Positions 23,890 to 32,933 of a stretch of 61,998 nt of DNA are shown one piece after another (the stretch's first letter is position 1; each line of letters opens with the position of its first letter). A model generated the notes under the pieces. The model worked only from the letters and a program-made list of their open reading frames with translations. It was not told the DNA's origin and searched no databases. The stretch is from an uncultured Roseburia sp. (GTDB lineage: Bacteria; Bacillota; Clostridia; Lachnospirales; Lachnospiraceae): assembly GCA_947564465.1 (NCBI GenBank), contig CANOCV010000014.1:1-61998 (forward strand), given 5' to 3'. A program made the position numbers and the translations under genes.

Positions 23890-24897
23890 ATGGGTACAGA
23901 AGAGTATAGCGGTATTCAAAAGGCAGCGATTTTACTGATAGCGCTTGGACCGGAGAAATCTGCCAATATATTTAAGCATTTAAAAGAAGATGAAATAGAG
24001 GAGCTGACGCTTGAGATTGCGAATACAAGGAGTATTTCACCTCAGACAAAGGAAGATGTCCTGAATGAATTTTATCAGGTTTGTTTGGCACAGCAGTATA
24101 TTGCGGAGGGCGGCATCGGTTATGCCAAGGAATTGCTGGATAAGGCGCTCGGGCCGGATAAGGCGCAGGAGGTTATTACCAAGCTGACGGCATCGCTTCA
24201 GGTGCGTCCGTTTGAGTTTGTTCGAAAGACAGATCCAAGTCAGGTGTTGAACTTTATACAGGATGAGCATCCGCAGACGATTGCAATGATTCTTTCGTAT
24301 TTGTCTGCCGGACAGTCTGCGATGATTCTCGGCGCCCTGACGCCGGAGAAACAGGCGGATGTGGCAAAGCGTATTGCGACGATGGACAGAACGTCGCCGG
24401 ATGTAATCAAAGAGGTGGAGCGCGTGCTTGAGAGAAAGTTATCATCGCTGCTCAATCAGGATTACACGATTGTCGGTGGCGTGGATGCGATCGTAGATAT
24501 TTTGAATACGGTAGACAGAGGAACGGAAAAACATATTATGGAGTCCTTGGAGATCGAGGAGCCGGAGCTGGCAGACGAGATCCGCAAGAAGATGTTTGTG
24601 TTCGAGGATATTCTGCTTTTGGACGACCGCGCAATTCAGCGAGTGCTGCGTGATGTGGATAACAATGATCTTGGCATTGCATTAAAGGGAGCAAATGAAG
24701 AGGTTCAGAACGTAATCTTTAAGAATATGTCGAAGCGATTGTCGGCGATGATTAAGGAAGATATGGAATTTATGGGACCTGTGCGTATGAAGGATGTGGA
24801 AGAGGCGCAGCAGAAGATTGTAGGCGTTATCCGCAAGCTGGAGGATGCGGCGGAGATTGTTATTTCACGTGGTGGAGGTGACGAGATCGTTGTCTAA
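23890..24897 (+). CDS. fliG: Flagellar motor switch protein FliG
   Basis: A 335-aa C-ring protein that couples MotAB ion flow to torque. Three-domain FliG: an N-terminal FliF-binding part (GIQKAAILLIALGPEKSA), a middle part with the EHPQ motif (DEHPQTIAMILSYL), and a C-terminal torque helix with charged residues (DDRAIQRVLRDVD, followed by LGIALKGA). Normal length. Its end overlaps the fliH start by 8 bases. Confidence 0.97.
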   Translation: MGTEEYSGIQKAAILLIALGPEKSANIFKHLKEDEIEELTLEIANTRSISPQTKEDVLNEFYQVCLAQQYIAEGGIGYAKELLDKALGPDKAQEVITKLTASLQVRPFEFVRKTDPSQVLNFIQDEHPQTIAMILSYLSAGQSAMILGALTPEKQADVAKRIATMDRTSPDVIKEVERVLERKLSSLLNQDYTIVGGVDAIVDILNTVDRGTEKHIMESLEIEEPELADEIRKKMFVFEDILLLDDRAIQRVLRDVDNNDLGIALKGANEEVQNVIFKNMSKRLSAMIKEDMEFMGPVRMKDVEEAQQKIVGVIRKLEDAAEIVISRGGGDEIVV

Positions 24898-25690
24898 TTT
24901 GTATAAGCAGTATTTTGTTGCCAACCAGTCGGAAAAGACAAGGGTCATTAATTCGAATGAGATAGTAGAAAAGCGGCTTGCGGAGTTGAAAAAGCAGGAG
25001 GCGGCTTTGGCGGCCGGTGCGGGAGAAGGCGGTTTTGTCGCAGGTCTTGGCGCGCCTGTTGTGGAAGTTGAGCCGGAGGAGCCGCAGATTGATTACGAGG
25101 AGGAGGCGCGGGCGAAAGCGGAAGCCATTCTTACCGATGCGAAGAGTCAGGCGGACGGAATGATTGAAGACGCGAAAGGTCAGGCACAGGAGATTCATGA
25201 CAAGGCAAGGGAAGAGGGTTACCGGAGCGGATACGATGAAGGGCGCCAGCAGGCGTTGAAGGAGCTTGAGGAAAAAAAGGCCGAGCTGGAGCAGGAGCGT
25301 CTCAGACAGCAGCGGCAGTATGATGAACAGTTAGAGGATATGGAACCGCAGCTTCTCGATGTGATTATCCGGGTTGTGGAAAAGGTGTTTCATATTCAGT
25401 TTGACGATAAAAAAGAGATACTTTTGTATTTGGTTGGCAATGCCATCAGCGGAATTGAGGGCTGCAAGAATTTTCAGATACGCGTTGGAGCCGACAATTA
25501 TCAGTTTATGAACACTCATAAAGCGGAAATTGTAGACCGCGTCGGTGAGGATATTACGATTGAAGTGATTGCGGATAATCTGATTGCAGAGGATAAGTGT
25601 ATGTTGGAGACAGATGTCGGCATTTTTGACTGCAGTCTTTCCGTGCAGCTTGAGAATTTGATAAAGGATTTACGTTCCTTGTGTTCATGA
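24890..25690 (+). CDS. fliH: Flagellar export apparatus protein FliH
   Basis: A 266-aa regulator of the FliI ATPase. The long charged central coiled coil contains the alternating pattern GYRSGYDEGRQQALKELEEKKAEL; the C-terminus (LLDVIIRVVEKVFHIQF) is the FliI-binding FliH/YscL domain. The frame opens at 24845, but TTG 24890 is preferred: ggaggtg (24874-24880) is 9 bases upstream and the product starts MSNLYKQYFV, as usual for FliH. It overlaps fliG and is probably translationally coupled. Confidence 0.9.
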   Translation: MSNLYKQYFVANQSEKTRVINSNEIVEKRLAELKKQEAALAAGAGEGGFVAGLGAPVVEVEPEEPQIDYEEEARAKAEAILTDAKSQADGMIEDAKGQAQEIHDKAREEGYRSGYDEGRQQALKELEEKKAELEQERLRQQRQYDEQLEDMEPQLLDVIIRVVEKVFHIQFDDKKEILLYLVGNAISGIEGCKNFQIRVGADNYQFMNTHKAEIVDRVGEDITIEVIADNLIAEDKCMLETDVGIFDCSLSVQLENLIKDLRSLCS

Positions 25691-25700
25691 GGTGGAGAAA

Positions 25701-27011
25701 GTGACATATAATTTTAACAGATATTTACAGCTGGCGGACCGAAATTATTATACGAGGCTTGGCAGAGTGGAAAAAGTAGTCGGACTTACCATAGAATCTG
25801 TGGGACCGGACGCGAAATTAAAGGATTTATGCCGTATCATGATCGACAGGGGAAAAGATGAATATGTTATGGCGGAGGTTGTTGGGTTCCGGGATAAGAG
25901 ACTGCTTCTGATGCCGTTTGACAGTGTGGAAGGAATCGGTGTTGGATGTATCGTAGAGAATACGGGACATCCATTATCTGTTTTAGTAGGCGATGGTGTT
26001 TTGGGGCATACGCTGGACGGAATCGGACGGCCTACGGACATTGACAGCCTTGATTTGCAGGAGGAATATCCGGTAGAGGCAATGCCGCCTGACCCGATGG
26101 CCAGAGAAATTATCAGTGAGGTGCTGCCGCTTGGCGTAAAAGCGGTGGACGGCTTGATTACAGTAGGGAAGGGGCAGCGTATCGGGATTTTTGCAGGTTC
26201 CGGTGTGGGTAAGAGTACGCTGCTTGGGATGTTTGCGCGAAACACGAAGGCCGATATCAATGTGATTGCGTTGATCGGAGAGCGAGGCAGGGAAGTACGT
26301 GAATTTATCGAGCGTGATATGGGAGAAGAAGGAATGAAACGTTCGGTAGTGATTGTGGCCACCTCGGATAAACCGGCGTTGATCCGCAACAAGGCGGCCA
26401 AGACGGCTACCGCGATAGCGGAGTATTTCAGAGATCAGGGGAAGGACGTGCTTCTTATGATGGATTCCTTGACGCGTTTTTCTATGGCGCAGAGAGAAAT
26501 CGGTCTTGCATCAGGGGAGCCTCCGGTGACGAGAGGGTATCCGCCAAGCGTGTATTCGGAGATGCCGAAGATATTAGAGCGTGCGGGAACCTCGGATAAA
26601 GGCTCTATTACAGGGTTGTATACCGTGCTCGTCGACGGTGATGATTTTAATGAACCGATTACCGATACGGCGCGAAGTATTTTGGACGGTCATATCATGC
26701 TTTCAAGGAAACTGGGACATAAGAATCATTATCCGGCGATTGATGTGCTGCAGAGTATTTCCCGTGTTATGAGTTCGATTGCATCCGATGAACATAAAAA
26801 AGCGTCGGGCCGGCTTAAAAATGTGCTTGCTACATATCAGGAGGCGGAGGATTTGATTAATATCGGTGCGTATAAAAGAGGCTCCAACAGGGAGATTGAC
26901 TACGCGATCGAAAAAATAGATGCCGTAAATGAATTTTTGTGTCAGGGAGTTTACGAGAAGTTTGATTTTGAAGATATAAGGCAGCAATTATATGCGTTGT
27001 TTGCAGAGTAA
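25701..27011 (+). CDS. fliI: Flagellar export ATPase FliI
   Basis: A 436-aa hexameric ATPase of the type III export apparatus, related to F1 beta. Walker A GSGVGKST in GIFAGSGVGKSTLLGM; Walker B VLLMMDSLTRF; the family motif ASGEPPVTRGYPPSVY. GTG 25701 is chosen over the in-frame GTG 25692 because GAGGTGG lies just before it. It lies directly after fliH and before fliJ, the standard trio. Confidence 0.95.
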   Translation: MTYNFNRYLQLADRNYYTRLGRVEKVVGLTIESVGPDAKLKDLCRIMIDRGKDEYVMAEVVGFRDKRLLLMPFDSVEGIGVGCIVENTGHPLSVLVGDGVLGHTLDGIGRPTDIDSLDLQEEYPVEAMPPDPMAREIISEVLPLGVKAVDGLITVGKGQRIGIFAGSGVGKSTLLGMFARNTKADINVIALIGERGREVREFIERDMGEEGMKRSVVIVATSDKPALIRNKAAKTATAIAEYFRDQGKDVLLMMDSLTRFSMAQREIGLASGEPPVTRGYPPSVYSEMPKILERAGTSDKGSITGLYTVLVDGDDFNEPITDTARSILDGHIMLSRKLGHKNHYPAIDVLQSISRVMSSIASDEHKKASGRLKNVLATYQEAEDLINIGAYKRGSNREIDYAIEKIDAVNEFLCQGVYEKFDFEDIRQQLYALFAE

Positions 27012-27022
27012 GGGGATAGGAT

Positions 27023-27472
27023 ATGGCAAAGTTTGTCTATAAAATGCAAAATATTCTCAATATCAAAATGAAGCTGGAGAATCAGGCAAAAATCGCATAC
27101 GGACAGGCAAATGCAAAGCTTTTGGAGGAGCAGGGAAAGCTTCAAAAAATATTAGTCCGCAAAGCAGGATATGAGAAGCAGGCGAAAAAGCTTGTCAGCG
27201 GGACAATCTGTGTTGCGGATATCAAAGAGAATAAGCGTGCAATTGATACCATGAAAAGCATTATGCGTCAGCAGATGTTAGAGGTACAGCTTGCGGAGCG
27301 GAACTTAGAGGCAGCCAGGGCGAGGCTGAATGAGGTGATGACTGAGCGCAAGACCCATGAGAAGTTAAAGGAGCACGCCTTTGATGAATTTAAACAGGAG
27401 CTGGAGTACGAAGAGAGCAAGGTAGTGGATGAACTGGTAAGCTACACATATCATACCAGAGAGGATAATTGA
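27023..27472 (+). CDS. fliJ: Flagellar export chaperone FliJ
   Basis: A 149-aa antiparallel coiled-coil protein that stimulates FliI. Recognised by KFVYKMQNILNIKMKLENQA at the start, almost wholly helical charged sequence, and place between fliI and the MgtE-N-like gene. The sequence is weakly conserved in this family, so part of the assignment rests on context. Confidence 0.9.
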   Translation: MAKFVYKMQNILNIKMKLENQAKIAYGQANAKLLEEQGKLQKILVRKAGYEKQAKKLVSGTICVADIKENKRAIDTMKSIMRQQMLEVQLAERNLEAARARLNEVMTERKTHEKLKEHAFDEFKQELEYEESKVVDELVSYTYHTREDN

Positions 27473-27485
27473 CAGGTGGTTGTTT

Positions 27486-28316
27486 ATGGCAGATAATGAG
27501 CAGAAGAAAATAGACAAAAAGGCAGAGAAGGCGAGACGCCGCGAGGCCAAAAAATTAAAAAAGCAGGGAAAGGCTGACAAGGATCTTCTTGAAGGAGAAG
27601 AGGAGGAAGGCGGCAAATTTGCAGTCTTTTTTGTGACATTCGTAATTGTAGTGATCTGGCTTGCGATTCTGGTGCTTTTGGTGAAGTGGGATGTGGGGGG
27701 CTTTGGTTCTACCGTAATGACACCATTATTGAAAAATGTGCCGTATGTGAATCGGATTTTGCCTGATACAGGGGAAGATGAGCTGGAAACCGAGACGGAA
27801 TATTCGTATCAGACGATTGCGGAGGCCGTTGCTTACATAAAGGAACTGGAGCTGGAGCTTTTGGAGGCGCAGAAGGGCAATTCCGACAGCAGTGCATATG
27901 TGACGCAGCTGGAGGAAGAAATTCGAAAGCTGAGAGAATATGAGGCGAATGAAGCGGCTTTTGAAGCGGAAAAAGAAAAGTTCTATAATGAGGTTGTGTT
28001 TGCGGATGAAGCACCCGATATAGATGAATATAGACAGTATTATGAAAGTATAGACCCTGCCAATGCGGAACGCCTTTACAAGCAGGTTGTGGAGCAGCAG
28101 CAGGCAGATTCCGAAATTGAAGATTACGTCAGCAGCTATTCTAATATGAAGCCTAAGGAGGCGGCTGCAATTTTTGATACTATGACGGATAACCTGAACC
28201 TTGTGGCAAAAATATTGGAGAACATGGGGGCGCAGGCCAGAGCTGATATTCTGGGGAGCATGAATGCGGAGACCGCGGCAAAGGTAACCGAGATCATGAA
28301 CCCTTTGAATAAATAA
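27486..28316 (+). CDS. MotE/YlxF-like flagellar membrane protein (MgtE N-like domain)
   Basis: A 276-aa protein with a strongly basic cytoplasmic N-terminus (about 1-40), one membrane helix (about 48-70, FAVFFVTFVIVVIWLAILVL), a periplasmic coiled coil (about 115-170) and a C-terminal MgtE-N-like helical repeat (MKPKEAAAIFDTM, VAKILENMGAQARADILGSM). It occupies the place of ylxF in B. subtilis (fliJ-ylxF-fliK). Such proteins (MotE, FlbB-like) are thought to act at the motor or stator, but the exact role here is inferred. ATG 27486 has aggtggt upstream. Confidence 0.82.
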   Translation: MADNEQKKIDKKAEKARRREAKKLKKQGKADKDLLEGEEEEGGKFAVFFVTFVIVVIWLAILVLLVKWDVGGFGSTVMTPLLKNVPYVNRILPDTGEDELETETEYSYQTIAEAVAYIKELELELLEAQKGNSDSSAYVTQLEEEIRKLREYEANEAAFEAEKEKFYNEVVFADEAPDIDEYRQYYESIDPANAERLYKQVVEQQQADSEIEDYVSSYSNMKPKEAAAIFDTMTDNLNLVAKILENMGAQARADILGSMNAETAAKVTEIMNPLNK

Positions 28317-28343
28317 AACATATATAGGAAAGGAGGGGCAAAA

Positions 28344-29822
28344 GTGACGAGTTCGAATATTTCCAAACTGAAGGCCGGATATCAGGTCAATGGAGCGACG
28401 GTTGTGAATGCAAAAGAAGAGCAGCAGGAGGCGCAGGAAGTTTTTGCGGCTATGATATCACAGGTCGGAGCCGCCCTGAATAAGAAGCCGGATGGGGCAG
28501 ACACAAAATTGTCCGTTTCGTTTTCAAAACAGGGTGACTGTGAGTTGATCGGCGTGAAAGGCGCAGTATCGGAGGACAGACAAAACTACACAGGCAGTGC
28601 GGGCACTGACAGAATCAAAAAAGCCGACAATCCGGAAAAGGTTATAAAGGAAAAAGCGGCTGACGGTGCAAAGGAAGTTGGCGAAGAGGTAAAGAATATC
28701 ATAAAAGAAGAGCTTTCCGTAACCGAAGAAGAGTTAGAAGAAGCAATGGAAAAGCTGGGAGTTTCCGTGATGGATCTTTTGAATCCGGCAAATCTGGCAC
28801 AAGTTGTGGCGGAGCTGACAGGAACGGAGGATATGAGCAGTTTGCTGACGAGCGGAGCGTTTTTGAATGTTATGCAGCAGTGCGGTGAAGTGACGGCAGA
28901 GCTTGCAGCGGAGCTTGGCGTATCGTTGGAGGATCTTCAGCAGATGATATCGGAGCTTGCCGAAGGTAAGGATGCGACGGTTCCTGTGGCGGATGAGAAT
29001 TTTGGCGCCATTATGCAGGAAGAGTTGGCTGATCAGAGGCCAAAGTCTGCAGAGATGACTGACGGGGATATGAGAGCGCAGAGCGCGAATGTGACAGGTG
29101 AGGAAGAGCCTGTAATCACAGAAGAACCGGATGTACAAAGAGAGGAAGAGATGCAGCAGGGAACGTCAGACGGGGAGCAGAAAGATGCGCAGGAGGATAT
29201 TTTTGCCGGGACGAAGCAGGAACACCCGCAGGTAAAAACGGAGATTCATACTACGGAACACGCAGAATTTGGTCAGACTGCGATTCATCCGCAGATGCAG
29301 GGTGAGGTGGCGGAAATTAGTCCGCAGGTGCAGACCGGTTCTTATACACAGCCGATAAATGTCAGTGAAATTATTAATCAGATTGCAGAGTTTGCGCGTG
29401 TGTCTGTGACGAGTGAAGCGTCCAGTCTTGAAATGCAGCTGAACCCGGAAAATTTGGGCAAATTATATCTGCATATTTCTGCGACAAAAGAAGGAAATGT
29501 AACGGCGCAGTTTGCTGCACAGAGTGAGGCGGTAAAGGAAGCGCTTGAGACGCAGCTGGTGGAGCTTCGTCAGACCTTGAACCAACAGGGCGTCAAGGTA
29601 GATGCGATTGAAGTGACAGTGGCGACGCATGAGTTTGAGCGAAACTTGGAGCAGAATGCTCAGAAGGAGAAGCAGCAGGGTGAACAGCAGGAAAAACAGC
29701 AGGGAAGAAGAAGCCTGAATTTAAACAGCTTGGATGAGCTGTCAGGGCTTATGACAGAGGAAGAAATGCTGGCGGCAAAAATCATGCAGGAAAACGGAAA
29801 CAGCATGGATGTTATTGCATAG
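28344..29822 (+). CDS. fliK: Flagellar hook-length control protein FliK
   Basis: A 492-aa protein; the conserved C-terminal Flg_hook domain (about 350-440: SSLEMQLNPENLGKLYLHIS, LETQLVELRQTLNQQGVKV) switches export specificity when the hook is complete. The long N-terminal part is acidic, Gln-rich and poorly conserved, as normal for a molecular ruler. A Gln/Lys-rich stretch (KEKQQGEQQEKQQG) follows the domain. GTG start 28344 has aggagggg upstream. Confidence 0.93.
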   Translation: MTSSNISKLKAGYQVNGATVVNAKEEQQEAQEVFAAMISQVGAALNKKPDGADTKLSVSFSKQGDCELIGVKGAVSEDRQNYTGSAGTDRIKKADNPEKVIKEKAADGAKEVGEEVKNIIKEELSVTEEELEEAMEKLGVSVMDLLNPANLAQVVAELTGTEDMSSLLTSGAFLNVMQQCGEVTAELAAELGVSLEDLQQMISELAEGKDATVPVADENFGAIMQEELADQRPKSAEMTDGDMRAQSANVTGEEEPVITEEPDVQREEEMQQGTSDGEQKDAQEDIFAGTKQEHPQVKTEIHTTEHAEFGQTAIHPQMQGEVAEISPQVQTGSYTQPINVSEIINQIAEFARVSVTSEASSLEMQLNPENLGKLYLHISATKEGNVTAQFAAQSEAVKEALETQLVELRQTLNQQGVKVDAIEVTVATHEFERNLEQNAQKEKQQGEQQEKQQGRRSLNLNSLDELSGLMTEEEMLAAKIMQENGNSMDVIA

Positions 29823-29837
29823 TGGAAAGGAGAAATT

Positions 29838-30572
29838 ATGGCATTAGTATTACCGATAAAAGATGGCAAAATTGTCGACACCAGTGCGAGTGCAACCACG
29901 GAATCGACGGTGAAGACAAAAAGAGAGGCCAATAATGGATTGGATAAGGATGCCTTTTTGCAGCTGTTGGTTGCGCAGATGAAATATCAGGATCCGTTAC
30001 AGCCGACAGATAATACGGAGTATATTTCGCAGCTTGCGACATTCTCACAGTTGGAGGCGACACAGAATCTGGAAGAAAGCCTTGTACATATGCAGGCGGG
30101 AACGCTTGTGGGCAAGCAGGTGGTGTTATCAGTTACCTCCTCGGCAACGGGAATGACAAACACAGTGAGCGGTACGGTGGATTATGTGCGTTATGAGAAT
30201 GGTAAGACATATCTCTCCGTGAATGATAAGCTGTATTCGATTGATGATTTGCAGATGGTGGCTGACCAGGATTATATAGATGCGATTACAATTGCGCAGG
30301 CTTTCCATAATACGGTGGCGGCATTGCCTTCGTTAAGAATGCTGACCATTAAGGATGCTGACAAAATCAAAGATATCCGCGATGTATTGGATTCTCTGAC
30401 GAGCTATCAGGTACAGTTTTTGGATGAGGAAGATCTGAAGAAGTTCCTGGCATTAGAGACGCAAATGAATATATTGACGGGAAATACAAGTTCAGGAAAC
30501 GATTCGGCTTCCGGAGATGATGCTGAGGGGGATAAGGAATCAACAGATAATTCCACGGACAAGGATAGTTAA
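29838..30572 (+). CDS. flgD: Flagellar hook capping protein FlgD
   Basis: A 244-aa hook-assembly scaffold. The N-terminal signature DAFLQLLVAQMKYQDPLQPT, then NTEYISQLATFSQLEA, is diagnostic; the central part (GKQVVLSVTSSATGMT, GTVDYVRYENGKTYLSVND) resembles the FlgD tudor-like region. The C-terminus is a Ser/Asp/Gly-rich tail. It lies between fliK and the TIGR02530-type gene. Confidence 0.94.
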   Translation: MALVLPIKDGKIVDTSASATTESTVKTKREANNGLDKDAFLQLLVAQMKYQDPLQPTDNTEYISQLATFSQLEATQNLEESLVHMQAGTLVGKQVVLSVTSSATGMTNTVSGTVDYVRYENGKTYLSVNDKLYSIDDLQMVADQDYIDAITIAQAFHNTVAALPSLRMLTIKDADKIKDIRDVLDSLTSYQVQFLDEEDLKKFLALETQMNILTGNTSSGNDSASGDDAEGDKESTDNSTDKDS

Positions 30573-30585
30573 TGGAGATGATTGT

Positions 30586-30972
30586 ATGAATAAGATCACG
30601 AACCAGTTTTCCTCGATTGAACAGATTACAGACAGATATCTGCCAAAGCAGGGAAATATTTCGGGGGATATATCGGACGGGGTGTCTTTTGAGGAGATCT
30701 TAAGGCAGAAGGCAAAACCGGAATTGAAATTTTCCAAGCATGCCACAATGCGTCTTATGGACCGGAATATTCAGTTGTCTGCGGAACAGAGTGAAAGACT
30801 GGAGACAGGAGTAACCAGAGCAAGGGAAAAGGGAATTAACGAATCTCTGGTCATGGTTGATTCGCTGGCATTTATTGTGAATGTGCCAAACAAAATGGTG
30901 GTTACAGCGATGGATGGACAGGAATCGGCTAAATATGTATTTACAAATATTGACGGCGCTGTAATTGCATAG
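30586..30972 (+). CDS. TIGR02530-type flagellar operon protein
   Basis: A 128-aa conserved protein found between flgD and flgE in many Firmicutes. Recognisable core: LKFSKHATMRLMDRNI, ARERGIN-like AREKGINESLVMVDSLAFIVNVPN and KMVVTAMDG. ATG 30586 follows ggagatgattgt; the frame opens earlier inside flgD without a ribosome binding site. No membrane segment or enzyme motif. A role in hook assembly is inferred only from position. Confidence 0.8.
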   Translation: MNKITNQFSSIEQITDRYLPKQGNISGDISDGVSFEEILRQKAKPELKFSKHATMRLMDRNIQLSAEQSERLETGVTRAREKGINESLVMVDSLAFIVNVPNKMVVTAMDGQESAKYVFTNIDGAVIA

Positions 30973-31048
30973 CCGGACCTGGATGGAGGCTATATAGTCT
31001 TCGAATGACAGAGAAGACAAGGCGCATAATTTAGGAGGTCATTTCATT

Positions 31049-32686
31049 ATGATGAGATCAATGTATTCTGCTGTGTCAGGACTTAAGACACATCAGACAA
31101 AGATGGATGTTATTGGTAACAATATTGCCAATGTTAATACGGTTGCGTTTAAATCATCCTCAGTAACTTTTAGTGAGATCATGTATCAGACATTGTCGAA
31201 TGCATCAGGAGCAAATATTCAGACCGGACGAGGCGGTATCAATGCAAAGCAGATCGGTCTTGGAACATCTATGGCATCGACAACGGTCAGCGTTACTTCT
31301 GCGGGCGCGGCTCAGACGACAGGAAATCCGTTTGATATCCGTATTTCGGATGCCGGTTCCAGCAGCAGCTTCTTCGTTGTAAGCAATGGAAGCGAGAACT
31401 TATTTACAAGGGCGGGATCCTTTTATATTGACGGTGCAGGGAACCTTTGTATGACGTCTACCGGATATACCGTTATGGGCTGGCAGGTAGATCCTACTAC
31501 AAATGACATCAAAAAGGATACGGTGTCGGCTTTGCGTATCATGCAGGCGAAGAATTTAACAAGTCCGCCTGAGGCTACTACGCAGGGAATATGTACGGGT
31601 ATCATTGACGAACATGATACGGATGTCACAAGCGATGCCGGTTATACAATGAATCTGAACTTTTTTGACGCGCTTGGTTACAAGTATACTGCAAAGTTTG
31701 CGGTGAAAGCAGTCGATGTAGAAGCCAGAACGTATACGGTAGAGCTGAATTCTATCTATGATGACGAGAACAACAATATCCTTGCCGACTATCTGTCGCA
31801 GGGAAATAATCTTTCGATGTTGTTTGGTGATTCCGGTACAAATGTGGCGCAGGATTACGCGACGCTCAGTACGGAGTGGCGTACAGACGGCTTTGACGGA
31901 AATTATTATGCATTTACGAACGGAACCGGCACTTACTACATTAATACTGCAAATACGGACGGAAGAGTTTACATAAGAGACAATGAAGGGAATTATGTAG
32001 AGACGAGCGATGTGTCTATTTCCGATATTTATACGGGTATGCAGACAGGTGCGCAGATCAACAGCATCACGGCAGGCAATCCTCCTACCATCAATGCGAC
32101 AGCGGTTAACTATACGCTTCAGTTTGATCAGGCTAAAGGTACTTTTGTATCAATCGGCGGAAACACGAACGGATTTGTTTCTTTGAATATGTCAATATTA
32201 GGCGGAAAATTTGAAAATATTAATATTGATTTTTCGCAGGCAATTAACTATGACAACGGCGGAACCTCTACGATTGGTATGGATAAGGGCGCGCAGGACG
32301 GCGAGACCGGACTTGGTAAGAAGCTTGGCGTGCTGACGGGGCTTTCCATCGATGCCAACGGAAGAATTTTCGGTTCTTACGACAACGGCAATACGGTATT
32401 GCTTGGGCAGATTGCGGTTGCGCAGTTTGCAAATGCCTCCGGACTTGAGAAGGTCGGTGAGAACTGTTATATGACAACTTTAAACTCCGGTGAATTTGAC
32501 GGAATCGGTACGGAGATACAGGCAGACGGAAGTAAAATGAGTTCCGGAGAGTTGGAAATGTCAAACGTGGATCTTGCTTCCGAGTTTACGGAGATGATTA
32601 CAACGCAGAGAGGTTTTCAGGCGAACTCAAGAGTTATTACCACGTCAGATTCGCTTTTGGAAGAGCTTATTAACCTGAAGCGTTAA
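31049..32686 (+). CDS. flgE: Flagellar hook protein FlgE
   Basis: A 545-aa hook subunit. N-terminal rod/hook signature MYSAVSGLKTHQTKMDVIGN and IANVNTVAFKSS; C-terminal ELEMSNVDLASEFTEMITTQ and RGFQANSRVITTSD are the paired assembly helices. The central part is an expanded hypervariable domain, so it is somewhat longer than the Bacillus hook protein. ttaggaggtcattt precedes the double ATG (31049 or 31052). Confidence 0.95.
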   Translation: MMRSMYSAVSGLKTHQTKMDVIGNNIANVNTVAFKSSSVTFSEIMYQTLSNASGANIQTGRGGINAKQIGLGTSMASTTVSVTSAGAAQTTGNPFDIRISDAGSSSSFFVVSNGSENLFTRAGSFYIDGAGNLCMTSTGYTVMGWQVDPTTNDIKKDTVSALRIMQAKNLTSPPEATTQGICTGIIDEHDTDVTSDAGYTMNLNFFDALGYKYTAKFAVKAVDVEARTYTVELNSIYDDENNNILADYLSQGNNLSMLFGDSGTNVAQDYATLSTEWRTDGFDGNYYAFTNGTGTYYINTANTDGRVYIRDNEGNYVETSDVSISDIYTGMQTGAQINSITAGNPPTINATAVNYTLQFDQAKGTFVSIGGNTNGFVSLNMSILGGKFENINIDFSQAINYDNGGTSTIGMDKGAQDGETGLGKKLGVLTGLSIDANGRIFGSYDNGNTVLLGQIAVAQFANASGLEKVGENCYMTTLNSGEFDGIGTEIQADGSKMSSGELEMSNVDLASEFTEMITTQRGFQANSRVITTSDSLLEELINLKR

Positions 32687-32728
32687 TCTTTGGCGTGGAA
32701 TGGCTGAAGTATAGAAAAATCTATATAT

Positions 32729-32754
32729 TGGGGAACTGTTTTTGCAGTTCCCCA
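32729..32754 (+). other. Stem-loop between flgE and motA
   Basis: A perfect 10-base stem, tggggaactg (32729-32738) with cagttcccca (32745-32754), around tttttg. No T-tract follows, so it is not a canonical terminator. It may act as a 3' stabilising or partial-attenuation element after the abundant hook gene. Confidence 0.55.
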
Positions 32755-32806
32755 TGTATGGTGTTAAGGGAAAAATAGGGAAAATACAAAAATCTTGTAA
32801 AAAAAG

Positions 32807-32835
32807 TAGACAATTTCAGTAAAATTTAGTAAGAT
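32807..32835 (+). promoter_or_regulatory. Possible internal promoter before motAB
   Basis: TAGACA (32807-32812), 17-base spacer, TAAGAT (32830-32835), about 100 bases before the motA start, in the longest gap (247 bases) of the fla/che run. The match is moderate. Confidence 0.35.
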
Positions 32836-32933
32836 TATATAGATGGAGAAGCGTACATAAAAGTGTAAAACAAATGAGTTTGCGTTTTTGAGGCTTTCAG
32901 ATAATATTTTAGAAAGATGGTAGGTGGAGAATT

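Noticed and set aside
23179..23919. 246-codon open frame on the minus strand across fliF/fliG
   Set aside because: It is the shadow of fliF: basic, Arg/His/Ile-rich composition with no domain, no ribosome binding site, and the plus-strand gene is certain.
25748..26401. 217-codon open frame on the minus strand across fliI
   Set aside because: Ser/Pro/Thr-rich shadow of fliI, which is certain on the plus strand; no start signal.
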